This document shows, piece by piece, positions 1-9,166 of a DNA stretch of 64,000 nt (within the stretch, counting starts at the first letter, position 1; each line of letters starts with the position of its first letter). A program made the position numbers and the translations under genes. The stretch is from Effrenium voratum (taxonomy: Eukaryota; Sar; Dinophyceae; Suessiales; Symbiodiniaceae). The notes beneath the pieces are model-generated. The model did not search any database. It saw only the letters and a list, made by a program, of their open reading frames with translations, and had not been told where the DNA came from. Where the stretch lies: positions 736,880 to 800,879 of the forward strand of contig CAUJNA010001868.1 in NCBI GenBank assembly GCA_963377175.1, written 5' to 3'.

Positions 1-25
1 TTTCCAGGGTCACTGAACAACTGAG
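1..25 (+). repeat. Family D TIR element, right end only
   Basis: The window opens inside a family D element. The 3' terminal repeat CACTGAACAACTGAG preceded by TTTCCAGGGT matches the right ends of the copies near 17.9, 18.2 and 36.1 kb. The rest lies outside the window. Confidence 0.7.
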
Positions 26-35
26 GTGAAGTAAG

Positions 36-155
36 TGAAGTTTAGTAAGGGGCGATCCCAGCCATAAATAGCTGCGGATCTCCGGCTTCTTAGTTCTTGA
101 AGCATTCTGGGTCGACCATTGTTGTACCGGGTTTTGATTGTGACTCAAATGGCTG
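36..155 (+). repeat. Family H dispersed repeat, copy 1
   Basis: Carries the family core TTAGTAAGGGGC, a CGGATNTCCG-like centre, CTTCTTGAAGCAT and the right end GGTTTTGATTGTGACTCAA. Closest match is at 4745-4887; weaker ones at 48.65 and 54.84 kb. The right end is inversely related to the left end of the 48.65 kb copy (TTGAGCCACAATCAAAACC), so this is a TIR element. Confidence 0.7.
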
Positions 156-272
156 TGGGTCAAAACCAATGGGATCCCATTGTGGGGTAAGTGCAACCCA
201 TGTTTCTCTATTTTAGTGGTATCGGGTCCCGTTCACTGAGGCTACGGAATTTGGTTTTTGAGAAGCCCCATG

Positions 273-386
273 GCCAAATGGGTGTGGCTCAAAATTAAAC
301 AGGAGGGGTTACGCAGGTTTTGGTCCAGGTTTCCACTTACCAGGGTTCCATTTTGGAATTCCGGTTTTTTGAGCCACAGCCAAATG
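273..386 (+). repeat. Family F TIR element, copy 1
   Basis: The inverted ends read CAAATGGGTGTGGCTCAAAA on the left and TTTTGAGCCACAGCCAAATG on the right. The interior CAGGAGGGGTTACGC...TTTCCACTTACCAGGG is shared with the copy at 2820. Confidence 0.85.
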
Positions 387-540
387 TCATTGGCCCCAGA
401 TCTCTGGCGCCGGATCTCGCTCGCTCCGCTTGGGCTCCAGCCGCCCTCGGTCTGAAAACTCGTTCTGGCGGCGAGGGGAAAAAACCATAAATTATGACGA
501 CCGAAAGGAGCGGGCAGCGGGCAGGGAAAAAGCTGCGAAG

Positions 541-604
541 GTTGGGAGGGGTCCCCTGCTACAGGCAGAAAAAAGTTGGTGCCTTCTAACCTCTCTGGAC
601 CTAG
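541..604 (+). repeat. Family A TIR element, degenerate remnant
   Basis: Keeps the family A landmarks in order: GGTCCCC, CTACAGGCAGAAAAAAGTTGG, CTAACCTCTCTGGACCTAG. The middle section is deleted. Plus orientation. Confidence 0.55.
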
Positions 605-951
605 ACAGTGTTCCATACACCGACCCAGTCCAATTGCATGGAGTTGGGCTCCAGAAAGTCTAGCAATACTCCTGACTTGTAGGATCAGGTAGGAAGTGAC
701 CCAGACCTCAGCTTTAATTCACGTTTTGTGTGCGAAAATTCGAGATGGGCTCTTCTTGGGGGCAACACTACTGTTGGAATGCGCCCGTGTCAATATCCAT
801 TGTCAGGAGAGCCAAACTTCATAAGCTATATGGGGCTGGTTTTGGAGGATATCCTTGGCTGATCGTTTTGGGGTGCTTGTTTGACAGGTTTTAAGCAAAT
901 AATCGCAATGCGAGCCCAACATATTTTGTCTTTAGGCTTCATAAAGCGAAG

Positions 952-1065
952 CTGGTCCCCCAGTGCTTTTGCCCTTCTTTTTTTTCTGGGGGAGGGTTCC
1001 CCTACTAAAATAGACTACACAAAAAAGTTGGAACCCTTATCTAACCTCTCTATTGGAGGACCTAG
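952..1065 (+). repeat. Family A TIR element
   Basis: Near-complete copy: GGTCCCCCAGTG start, CCCCTACTAAAATAGACTAC centre, TCTATTGGAGGACCTAG end. The left terminus reads CTGG instead of CTAG. Flanks (GAA/TTG) show no target duplication. Plus orientation. Confidence 0.85.
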
Positions 1066-1260
1066 TTGTGTTGTTTGGGTGATTGGAGTCAAAACTCATG
1101 TGCCCAAACAGAACTTCGGAGGGTGGTGTTTCCTGGCTACAGAACCAACCCGGCCTGACTCGCCAATGGCTATCACATCGTTTGTTACTGCAACAACAAC
1201 CCCCTTGGCCAGAGTTCTTGACTGGCAACCCACAGGTCTCATGCTTGGCTCTTATCTCTT

Positions 1261-1288
1261 TGTGGTGTGTGTGTGTGTGTGCGTGCGT
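1261..1288 (+). repeat. (GT)n microsatellite
   Basis: Short run of GT/TG dinucleotides just left of the hairpin element at 1300. Confidence 0.9.
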
Positions 1289-1299
1289 TTATTTCAAAG

Positions 1300-1437
1300 G
1301 GTTTTGTATTACACCTTGGGAATACACCCACTGGGCATTGACCCCATTTAGGCACATTTCCGGATAAAACCGTGTCATGTTGAACCATCCTGGGTCATTT
1401 CCTAAGGGTGTAATCCCAGGGTGTAATACAAAAAACC
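1300..1437. repeat. Family M long-TIR hairpin element
   Basis: Both ends read GGTTTTGTATTACACC followed by (C/T)TGGGA in inverted orientation, giving a hairpin of about 138 nt. The right border runs into ACCTCAG|AT, a usable 3' splice site directly in front of the zinc-finger exon. No second full copy was found in the window. Confidence 0.8.
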
Positions 1438-1441
1438 TCAG

Positions 1442-1851
1442 ATTATTGGCTCGGTACTGCCGGGCATCCGTAGGAGCATCATGTACACCATGGAGAGGCA
1501 AGGTGCACTCTACGCCGTGGCAGTGAGAAATTGCTCAGTGAGCATCGAACCCTTACCCACTGGCCTGCAAGAGGGTCAACCGCATGTCATGTATATGACG
1601 CGTCTCACCCGCAACATCTCCGCTCCGTCGGTGGGCGGCTGGTTGAAGCCTTGGGAGGAGCTGCGGAGTGTGTATCTCCACCGCACGGGCCAATGCAAGC
1701 CATGCATCTTCCTGTATCGTAAGGCAGATGGCTGCCGCATGGGGGACTCTTGCACCCATTGCCACCTTTGCACCGAGCGCGAGATGAAACAGCGCAAGAA
1801 CCGGCAGCTGCAGCCAATCCAATGGGATAGGGCAACTCGGGCTCTGGCTTG
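1442..1851 (+). CDS. CCCH-type zinc-finger protein, exon
   Basis: Stop-free plus frame running from an acceptor-like ACCTCAG to a donor-like TTG|GTGTGTG at the edge of a GT microsatellite. Counting from the first in-frame ATG at 1481, Cys75, Cys85, Cys91 and His95 form a C-x9-C-x5-C-x3-H finger, flanked by CKPC and CHLC motifs and a basic tail (KQRKNRQ). Single fingers of this GxCxPC...CxxCHLC shape are common in dinoflagellate proteins and are usually taken as RNA-binding. The frame is open upstream of the ATG back to the splice site, so the true start may lie in an earlier exon. The following exon was not identified. The domain assignment is fairly secure; target and role are unknown. Confidence 0.62.
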
Positions 1852-1894
1852 GTGTGTGTGTGTGTGTGTCTGTGTGTGTGTGTGTTTGTGTTGA
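1851..1894 (+). repeat. (GT)n microsatellite at exon border
   Basis: GT/TG repeat starting at the likely 5' splice site of the zinc-finger exon. The dinucleotide supplies many alternative GT donors. Confidence 0.9.
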
Positions 1895-2720
1895 TGATGA
1901 CCAAAGCAGTCACAGATGAACACTTAAGCCGAAGATATGGTGCCATGCCCGGCCCAGCTTGCCCAGATCTTTTCTTGTACTTCTATTCCTGGGCCAGCCG
2001 TCGCAACATGATGCAAGTTGGGGACCGACCTGGTGGTTGAAGCCTCAAGGACTGCGCGTAGTCGTGATCTGAACTCAAACTAGTTATTTAGACTTGGCAC
2101 AAGCTGTCATGCATGTGGCCTAGCAGGATGCTTCAGTAGCTGAGAGATGTATTCGAGATGCATCCTTTGTCAAGCCTACTTAAACGCATTTCTTGGGCCT
2201 CCTGGCCAAAACTCTGGTTGTGTTGATGACTACTGCAGCAGTCACAAGATGAACACTTAAGCCAAATGTATGGCAGGCCTGGCAGTGCCTGGCCGCAACC
2301 CAACTGGCTTTTTGTACATCTAATTCTGGGCCAGCCGTCGCAACATGATGCAAGTTGGGGACCTGGTGGTTGAACCCCAATCAAGGACTTCACGTCTTGA
2401 TCTAAACTCAAACTACCTCCATTTGCTTCAGAATATGTGTTATTTTCCCTTGTTGGTTTTGAAAGGAATTCATCACTACTGGATTTTTGTTTCCTGGGGC
2501 CTTAACCAAATGGAAGACTAGTAATTCAGATTCGGCGGTGGCAATGGCCTTTGTGCGCTGTCATGCGGGTGGCCAAGCATGCCAAGCATGCCAAGCATGA
2601 TGCTTCAGTAGCTCGGTAGTTGATGATGCTTCGCGATGCAGCCTTGGTCTGTAAACTTTTTAAGTGCATTTTTTGCGGGGCCTGCTGGCGGAATCTTTGG
2701 CTTTGTGCGTCGTGTTGCTG
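1887..2720 (+). repeat. Diverged two-module tandem duplication
   Basis: Module 1 (1887-2098) recurs at 2216-2412 and 2519-2560, sharing GATGAACACTTAAGCC, GGGCCAGCCGTCGCAACATG and ATGCAAGTTGGGGACC. Module 2 (2105-2213) recurs at 2565-2720, sharing ATGCTTCAGTAGCT. The second copy is interrupted by the TIR element at 2415. No convincing coding frame spans the modules. Confidence 0.8.
2415..2516 (+). mobile_element. Family E TIR element with ACT target duplication
   Basis: A 102-bp insertion seen directly. The first duplicate has the empty site CTCAAACTAGTTATT; the second has CTCAAACT, the element, then ACTAGTAATT. ACT (2412-2414 and 2517-2519) is the target duplication. Ends: CCTCCATTTGCTTCAG on the left and CTTAACCAAATGGAAG on the right, inverted. 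Confidence 0.85.
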
Positions 2721-2819
2721 ACAAATCACGGCGCCACCAAAGACATGGCAGGCTGAATCACCTGGTCGAAGCCGGGAACCAGACAAGCCGCACTCCTGTT
2801 TGAATCAACCACTGCTTGT

Positions 2820-2930
2820 CATTTGGCTGTGGCTCAAAAATAAACAGGAGGGGTTACGCGGGTTTTGGTCCATGTTTCCACTTACCAGGGTTCCATTTTG
2901 GTACCGGTTTTTTGAGCCACAGCCATTTGT
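2820..2930 (+). mobile_element. Family F TIR element, copy 2
   Basis: Inverted ends CATTTGGCTGTGGCTCAAAA and TTTTGAGCCACAGCCATTTG. Flanked by TGT on both sides if the outer CATTTG is taken as terminal. Interior nearly identical to the copy at 273. Confidence 0.85.
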
Positions 2931-3162
2931 GTAGACTCCAAAGTGAAACCAGTGAATAGGATTGGACGGTGACAAGGACCACTGTCACTGCTGGCAAGCA
3001 TCTTGTAATAGAAGCTTGCTGCACCGCCCGGCCGAAGCATTTTTACTGAAGCCAATTGAGGTCCAACGTCGCCCCTGAGACATTTCAAGGGCCGGAAGAA
3101 GCTGCTTCGTCCCCCGAACAGACCTCAAATATCTTTTTTGCTATGAGAAACCAAGCACAAAA

Positions 3163-3390
3163 TTGTTGGTGAACCTGAATCCTGAATCATGTCCACCAAA
3201 CGGTCGCTTGTTAAAATTGAGACAGACATGTAGCCCGGGGCATGAATTCAAGCATGTTGCGGACTGCAGCCTCTTGCCGCAGCAAGGCTGTTTGGTGGAC
3301 GAAGATTTGGAGAGTCCTTTGGAACTAGCGGCCTCTCTTGAGCAAATACCAAATACTTCATGTCATACAGATCCGACGTGCTACTGCTGA
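3163..3390 (+). CDS. Exon-like open frame, unknown
   Basis: 75-codon plus frame of mixed composition containing Cys and an acidic LVDEDLESPLELAASLEQ stretch. It begins with TTG, so it could only be an internal exon. Overlapping frames at 3360-3640 are also open. Not recognised. Confidence 0.2.
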   Translation: MLVNLNPESCPPNGRLLKLRQTCSPGHEFKHVADCSLLPQQGCLVDEDLESPLELAASLEQIPNTSCHTDPTCYC

Positions 3391-3802
3391 AGGCGGGCTG
3401 CAAAAGGGCAGAGCCAGATTGCGGGTTTGCCAACCACATCCGCGAGCACGATCACAGCAAACAGATGCAGAAGAGAGCACGGCGCGGCCGGAGACGAAAC
3501 GTTTGTGACTCTCCGCTGAACAGAGTGGGGTGTTTTTGGGGTGAAGCTGGTGTGTTGCAACCAGATCGTGGGAGGGCAAAGCTGGGCATTTCAACGCCTG
3601 ACATGAGTCGGGGCGGCTCACCAAATTCCAACAGCACTACCTCTTCTTATGGTGATTATAGTAGGGTCTTTGTAGACCTTTTTAACCATGTTGGCAGCAC
3701 GAAGGGTCAATGAACAAACAAGAACCTTGGGGAAACACTGCCATTTGCGCCCAGCCATGGCCATTGGCTTGCTGCTCCATGAGCAATGGTTAGAACAACC
3801 TG

Positions 3803-3922
3803 ACACATACGAAATCCTGCACCACTTGGAAACCATGGAAACCATTGTTTCTTGGTTTTTACAGGGGAATCATCATTCCAGGGTTTCTTAGGTGGTGCAG
3901 GATTTCGTCCATCCACAGTAGT
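3803..3922 (+). repeat. Family C TIR element
   Basis: Right end GGATTTCGTCCATCCACAGT and left CGAAATCCTGCACCAC are inverted. Interior GGGGAATCATCATTCCAGGG matches 20743-20881. The outer left end has decayed. Confidence 0.8.
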
Positions 3923-4362
3923 CACACTCAGCCCGCCTGGTTTCAATTGGTGACACGGGAACTGAGACACGCAGTGCTACGCAGTGCTACGCAGTGCTGG
4001 CGTTCCACCTCTGCCTTTTTCACATGGCCATGTACCTGACAGATCCCTCCGGAAATCAGAATCCTTTGGGCATTTGTGCGACTACATTTGTAGCAAAACA
4101 CCCCCCCAAGTTGGGAGCCAGGGGAACTTTTGGGGAAATGGATCTTTCACGTCTTCCCTGGATTCCCATTTCTTCGCCCGTTTCCATGGGGTGCTAAGCC
4201 CCAAGTGGATACCTTTTTTTCTTCCAAGGAGGTTGCTCCCACAGATGACAAGGTTCAAGTCCCCCCAACAAAAAAAGCAGCTTTGGCTCAAAGCTTGGGG
4301 GGATTCTCCTGCTTTCTCTGGTGCACGGCTCCCAGTCCCCTGCGCCCCACGGCGTGTTTTTT

Positions 4363-4481
4363 CTAGGTCCAGTAGTGCCCTTTCTCTCCGCTGTTTTGGT
4401 TGGGAGGGTTCCCATACCAAAACAGACAGAAGAAAAAAGTCGGGTACCGGCTTGTTCTAACCTCTCAAATCTGGAGGAACT
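4363..4481 (+). repeat. Family A TIR element
   Basis: Starts CTAGGTCCAGTAGTGCCC and carries GGGAGGGTTCCC, AAAAAAGTCGGGTACC and CTAACCTCTC. The right end has decayed to CTGGAGGAAC. Plus orientation. Confidence 0.8.
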
Positions 4482-4555
4482 TGAAGTGTCCAGGCCGGTG
4501 CAAAGCTCGTCCTGACCTCCCGTCGTTTTTTGGGTCTGAGACCTCCCCCGTTCAG

Positions 4556-4722
4556 GCTGGGGCCCTACGACAAGATTCTGCTGGGCGCCCCCTGCACCGA
4601 CGACAAGGCGCTCCTCCGCGGCGCGGGTGCATCGCGCACCTGGTCCGCGGCCACGGCCAAGGCCGGGCCCAAGCGAGTTGGATCGCCAAGCGAGTTGGAT
4701 CGCGAGCGAGCGAGCATGGAAG
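4556..4722 (+). CDS. Candidate internal exon, unknown protein
   Basis: Stop-free between CCGTTCAG|GC (acceptor-like) and GGAAG|GTGCGT (donor-like). The plus-frame product contains LGPYDKILLGAPCTDDKAL followed by an Ala/Ser/Arg-rich part. The end of the block holds a short tandem duplication of CGAGTTGGATCG. It lies 74 bp downstream of a family A element and just before a family H element. GC-rich compared with the surroundings. No family recognised. Confidence 0.45.
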
Positions 4723-4744
4723 GTGCGTCCACACGGAGTGAGCC

Positions 4745-4887
4745 ACGTGCTCAAAACCGGTTCGGGTAGATGAAGGTTAGTAAGGGGCAGTCCCAGCCGG
4801 AAATAGTTGCGGATATCCGCCTTTCTACTTCTTGAAGCATGGTTCTGGGTTCACCATTTTTGTACCAGGTTTTGATTGTGACTCAAG
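4745..4887 (+). repeat. Family H dispersed repeat, copy 2
   Basis: Most complete copy: CTCAAAACCGG left end, GATGAAGGTTAGTAAGGGG, GCGGATATCCGCC, CTTCTTGAAGCATGG and CAGGTTTTGATTGTGACTCA right end. Confidence 0.8.
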
Positions 4888-5127
4888 TACCCTTGGCCAG
4901 TCCGCTTTTGGCTGGCTTTGAGGTTTTTGACCGTGTTTTGGTTTGCCTGGAAGTGTTATGTTTGTTAGAGTGAGTGAGTCGGCACCGAGATGCGCGAGCT
5001 GGTTTCCAAGGTAGGGGGTGGGTGAAAGGCCACACGTTTCCACATGGCTTCAAGGGCCGGAACGAGAGCCGCAGAGCGGTACAGAATGGCAGCGGGCTTG
5101 GGCCAAGCGAAGGTGCACATTTCTAGG

Positions 5128-5350
5128 GAATTTGATTGGCTTCTACAGGGTTTTTTCCGGTTTCTAGGAGGGGTTGACTGGAGTTGGACCGGTTTTTTTC
5201 TCAAAGTTGACCGGTTTCCACGGTTTCTATTGGGGATTTATTGGTTTCTGGAGTGGAGGGATTTGGCCGGTTTTAAGGGGAATTTGGCCGGTTTTAGGGG
5301 GGGTTCACAGGATGTGACGGGAGTTGGACAGGTTGTGTTGGGATTTTTTG
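5128..5350 (+). repeat. Degenerate G/T-rich minisatellite
   Basis: Repeated short motifs (GGCCGGTTTT, GTTGGACCGG, GGTTTCTA) with irregular spacing. Long reading frames here reflect the repeats. Confidence 0.6.
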
Positions 5351-5435
5351 CTGGTTTCTAGATGGGAAGTGGGGTTTGAGTGGTTTGTAGAAAATTTGAC
5401 CAGAGTTGGACCAGGCCTCCGGAACGATTCCTATA

Positions 5436-5612
5436 GCGAAACCCCAAAAGCGATAACAGCTTCTTCCTGCTTTCTTTTCCTTTTCTTCCCGTTACACTTC
5501 CGTGGCATAAAGACGCAAGTGGCTGCAACATTGGAGAACGACGAAACCCCAAAAACGATAACTTGTTGCTCGAAATCGCCCAAAGTAGTTTTAGGTTTTG
5601 CCGCTCGCTCAT
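5436..5612 (+). repeat. Family N dispersed repeat, copy 1
   Basis: Contains GAAACCCCAAAAGCGATAAC, repeated internally, and ends AGGTTTTGCCGCTCGCTCAT. Related to 23262-23393. Protein-like frames here are unsupported. Confidence 0.6.
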
Positions 5613-5872
5613 CTGCATTTGAGAATATGCTTTACCTGAAATGGAGGCACTCGAATGCTCAAGGCTAACTGGTTTTTCCGAAGCACTGCACCTTCATTAG
5701 CTTCAAGTTGGAGCCGTGGTTCGTGTGGGTAAATGGGAAACCACCTTTGAACGGGATATCGTTTTGTTTCCCCCTTGTTGGTGCTACAGGGAATCGTCCA
5801 GGGGGCGAAGAAACAAATGGATGATTGCGAAAGCCCTGAAGCGCGAAAGGAAGCCATGGTGGACACCATGTG

Positions 5873-6135
5873 TTGAAACCAGCTGAAGCATCAAAAACCA
5901 GGGCTTGAAACCATGGTTGAAACCACGTGATGGTTTTTACTCAATCGAATTATTGCAGGGTTTGAAACCGCGGTTGAAACCGGAACTTTTGTTGGTGTTT
6001 ATGTTGGGGAATCATGGTTCCCCCGGAATAATTCCAGGGCAATCATGTTGAAACCTGGTTTTAACATTGGAATCAGAAAGGCTTCCTTGGGGCCCGGTGC
6101 GAGACGGATTTCACCACCATCCACAGTAGTTCACC
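5873..6135 (+). repeat. Family C-related repeat with GTTGAAACC motifs
   Basis: Several GTTGAAACC units, GGAATCATGGTTCC, and a family C right end CACCATCCACAGTAGTT. Probably an expanded or nested C copy. Confidence 0.55.
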
Positions 6136-6710
6136 CTGATGTTGACCCCGGAAGAACGTTGAACCCGGGACAAAGTAGAAAGGTTGCGCATCAAGACCAT
6201 TTTGAAGAGGTTGGGTGCAGAACGGAAGTAGTATCATGGTTCCTTCAACCTCCATGTTCATGTTTAGACTCTTGGGTCCAATTGGTTTTAGTGGGTGTCG
6301 CCAAAAGTAGCAAGGAAATGAAACACTAGAGGCCTGAAAGGAGGGTAAGTAGGCACTCTGGGCATTTGGGCAGGTTTGCGGAGCTCTACATCTGGGTACG
6401 GTGTTTTTGTTTCCGCATACCATGACATTTCGGGTACCTTTGTTTGAGCCAGAGCTTTTTTGGAAGGACCCATCATCACCCAGCTGGCAAAGGCCTGATT
6501 CGGTTTAACAGGAGGGTCCTAACGTGGCGTGGTTGCTGTGCATCCTTTCGGCAAATATGGAGGGCTGGCCCTGTAAAGCCTTCAAGATGCCCAGGAAGCG
6601 GACGTGGGGTACAGCTTCCTTGCTTAGCTTCAAGTATGTTGAAACAAAGTCTGTAAATTCAGGTTTCCGCTTATGAGTATCGGCGAAAACTATTCCCTTT
6701 CAGCTGGTTC

Positions 6711-7010
6711 ATGTTGTGTCTTCATTCCCCAGAACTGTTCCCAAAAGGGTCGAGCCCGTTTTGGTACACATTGCTGTGGCCGTTTCCACGCTGTCCAGCC
6801 CTTGAAATCTTGCGTTGCGTGGATCTCTGGCGATGCGAAGGTTCTTTGCTTGTTGCTTGTTGCTGCGGGCCTCTGCTGCGGGGGGCTGTTCGGGTATGCT
6901 TCATAGGCCTGCGGCCGGGTGGTTTGATTGTTGAAAGGCATTCCAGGATCTTTTTGGATGCCGATGCGCAAGGCAATCTTCCCATGAGACTTGTCACCGC
7001 GTGCGCTTGA
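6711..7010 (+). CDS. Open frame of 99 codons, unknown
   Basis: ATG-initiated plus frame just after an acceptor-like CCCTTTCAG. The C-terminal part (GGLIVERHSRIFLDADAQGN) is protein-like, the middle Cys/Leu-rich. The other plus frames and the minus strand are also partly open, so frame and strand are uncertain. Not recognised. Confidence 0.3.
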   Translation: MLCLHSPELFPKGSSPFWYTLLWPFPRCPALEILRCVDLWRCEGSLLVACCCGPLLRGAVRVCFIGLRPGGLIVERHSRIFLDADAQGNLPMRLVTACA

Positions 7011-7334
7011 AAGAAGCACCAGACGAAGACCATTTCAGGGCCGAGCCGTGGTCAGAATCCTTGTTCCCCAACAGGAAGACATGACAATGTTATTCAGCGA
7101 GTCCCCTGTTTTTCTGGGTACTTTCGTCCACCTATGTCCCTTCCAAGAAGGACCATAGACTACCCGACATTTTGACCGAACCTCAAATGAATCTGAGAGT
7201 TTCACGGCAACAGGCGCATTCGTTGGCATTCACTGCCCACGGACTCACTGGGTGTGTGTTGTCCCCGCGTGCCCCGAAAAGAGTAAACGATTGACCTGCA
7301 TTCTTGATTCTTACTGGCACTTGTTTGGAGCACC

Positions 7335-7697
7335 GTGCCAAATCAGTCCTCCTGGCACGAGGTCAGCGCCGAGCAGGGTCCTCAACGAGGGTTGCGTCCA
7401 ACCTGCCGTGTTTTGATATGCCATGTCGCCTTAGATCGGGACGGTTCGACCATCATCGATTTCCTCTTCCTTCGTCAACAGGATTCACGACTTGTTGTTT
7501 TTGCTGTTGACTCTCCCCTGCGCTCATGGCTGGACATGAGGGCAAGGGAGGGCGTACATCTGGCTCACTTCTTTATTGTCTGTCATCCTTTTTCAAGACA
7601 TGAAAAAAAGGACGAGGACAGACAATATGATGGAGAGGTGAATGAAGGCATCCCTTTACATCTCTGCTCTTCTCATCCATTTAATGCTCGATGCTAA
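7335..7697 (+). CDS. Candidate exon, 120 codons, unknown
   Basis: One of the longer plus frames not built from repeats. The product contains CHVALDRDGSTIIDFLF and DSRLVVFAVDSPLRSWLDM, with ordinary composition and a basic-acidic end (RHEKKDEDRQYDGEVNEG). The frame opens with GTG, so this would be an internal exon. No family recognised and no TIR element interrupts it. Confidence 0.42.
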   Translation: MPNQSSWHEVSAEQGPQRGLRPTCRVLICHVALDRDGSTIIDFLFLRQQDSRLVVFAVDSPLRSWLDMRAREGVHLAHFFIVCHPFSRHEKKDEDRQYDGEVNEGIPLHLCSSHPFNARC

Positions 7698-7984
7698 TCT
7701 TTGTCGTGATCCTATGGCTCACGTACATGATCAGGAGACCCGCAGTGCAATTCGGTTTGACCTTCTTTGTCTTGGGAGGGGTGCTTTCCGATTCACGAGC
7801 CACAAGTCTTTTTCTAGGGGGTTTTGAATATTTTGGCATGAGCCTAGGCGGCAGCTGAAGTGGCTGCACAACGCGTGACCGCCTTAGCGACGAAGTGCTG
7901 GAATCTGGATCCTCGGGTCAGGGAGAATCATTCTGTGGGACGAAATCCATTTCGCACCAGTTGAGAGCACACTTCTTCCAATAG

Positions 7985-8026
7985 GGTTCCATTCATTCCG
8001 ACTGCGGGATTTTGTCCATCCACAGT
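7985..8026 (+). repeat. Family C right-end fragment
   Basis: CGGGATTTTGTCCATCCACAGT, a solitary right terminus. Confidence 0.6.
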
Positions 8027-8614
8027 TGGAATTTTGGGGTTAGAAGGTTTCTGCCAGCTTGAGAGGTTCAGCGGCCGAAGGCTTCTTGGCTCCTCAAAGT
8101 CCAGCGAGGCTGTGGCTCTTGCGTGAAGGGGGCATCGTGCTGTACTTCAACCGGGCGTCCTGCGCCCAGGTCGTCCTAAATCAACGGCAAGCGAGTTGTT
8201 GTTTTCCACAACTCGCAGGGCAGCCGGTGCTGTGCAGTCATGGCACAGTGGCCCCACAAGACTTCACCATGTGATGCTGGAGGATTTCCACGACTCCCAA
8301 ACCCTTATCCGCAGGGGAAATCGGGTGTGCAACAAAAGAATGACAATTACTGTTTAAGTGGGGCACAAACCCTTTTGCCGGGGGGTAGTGGTTTTCCCCT
8401 CTTAGAATGATGAATGACACCATCTCTCGAGCGGCGGTCACAATTTGATTCCTTGTGCCTCTGATAGAGTGGACAGCTTTGTTTCGGGATCCTTGGAGCC
8501 TCGGGGACCAAGTTACGTCGGGGCAGACCAGTTCTTGGCGCGGCGGACATGTTGTTTGAGTACTTGACTGCAACCAGGTGAAAAGTGAGTGGCAGACAAG
8601 AAACAGACGCACAC

Positions 8615-8732
8615 CTAGGTCCCCCAGTAGTGCCCTTTCGCACCCTTTTTTTGGGGCGGCTTCCCCTACTAAAATAGACGTGCGGAAAAAAGTGGGTACC
8701 CTAAGCCCTGACCTCTCTACTGGAGGACCTAG
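8615..8732 (+). mobile_element. Family A TIR element with ACA target duplication
   Basis: Full copy from CTAGGTCCCCCAGTAG to CTACTGGAGGACCTAG, perfect inverted CTAGGTCC/GGACCTAG cores. ACA at 8611-8613 and 8733-8735 brackets it, with one extra base before CTAG. GT at 8619 and AG at 8731 could serve as splice sites. Coding-like sequence follows. Confidence 0.9.
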
Positions 8733-8854
8733 ACATGACGCAGCTGACAGCTTCAGGTTGTCCGCGGAGGAGGGCGACAGGGTGATCGAGCGCCTCTTCA
8801 AGAGAGTGGAGGGCACCTTTGACTTGGAGGCGAAATCCTCGAGATCGAACGCCG
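8733..8854 (+). CDS. Candidate internal exon after a family A element
   Basis: Starts right after the AG terminus of the family A element and ends at GCCG|GTGTGC. The plus frame reads ...DSFRLSAEEGDRVIERLFKR... and continues VEGTFDLEAKSSRSN, a charged, helix-like sequence. 17 nt further on a family B element begins. The exon would thus be bounded by TIR elements on both sides. No family recognised. Confidence 0.5.
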
Positions 8855-8870
8855 GTGTGCTTTTTGTTTT

Positions 8871-8993
8871 CTAGGGGTTGACTCCCCATTGTTTTCAACC
8901 ATCGTTCTTTCCAAAAACCGGCCGTTTTCCCTGAGTTTCCGGAGGTTTTCTAGAAAGATCCGGACCTGGAAAGAATGGGGAAGGTACCCCTAG
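8871..8993 (+). repeat. Family B TIR element
   Basis: Ends CTAGGGGTTGA and GGTACCCCTAG. Interior CAACCATCGTTCTTTCCAAA and GGAGGTTTTCTAGAAAG matches the copies at 22769 and 35318. Confidence 0.8.
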
Positions 8994-9011
8994 ATTTTCG
9001 GTGGTCAAACA

Positions 9012-9095
9012 TCGACGGCGATTCGACTGGTTGACCGGGTAAACCACCATCTACCAGGGAAATCCATTTGTTTTCCCAAAAGACATCTATGCTCA
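9012..9095 (+). repeat. Family L element, right part
   Basis: CTACCAGGGAAATCCATTTG, then TTTTCCCAAAAGACATCTATG, matching the right half of 17043-17146. Confidence 0.6.
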
Positions 9096-9166
9096 CCTTT
9101 GATCATAGTGGAGACGCGTTTTGAGTTTTTCGGATGGTATAGTCTTCTAGCAGCCTGTCCACTTCC

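Noticed and set aside
1504..1894. Second zinc finger in the CCCH exon
   Set aside because: Only one C-x9-C-x5-C-x3-H set is present; other Cys residues lack spacing.
273..2930. Relict dinoflagellate spliced-leader sequence (…CCATTTTGGCTCAAG)
   Set aside because: Family F contains CCATTTTGG and TGGCTCAA separately but never the joined leader; no copy of the leader was found.
4194..4754. 186-codon minus-strand ORF
   Set aside because: Runs straight through a plus-oriented family A element and antisense to a better exon candidate.
8238..8816. 192-codon minus-strand ORF
   Set aside because: Crosses a family A element and is antisense to the exon at 8733.
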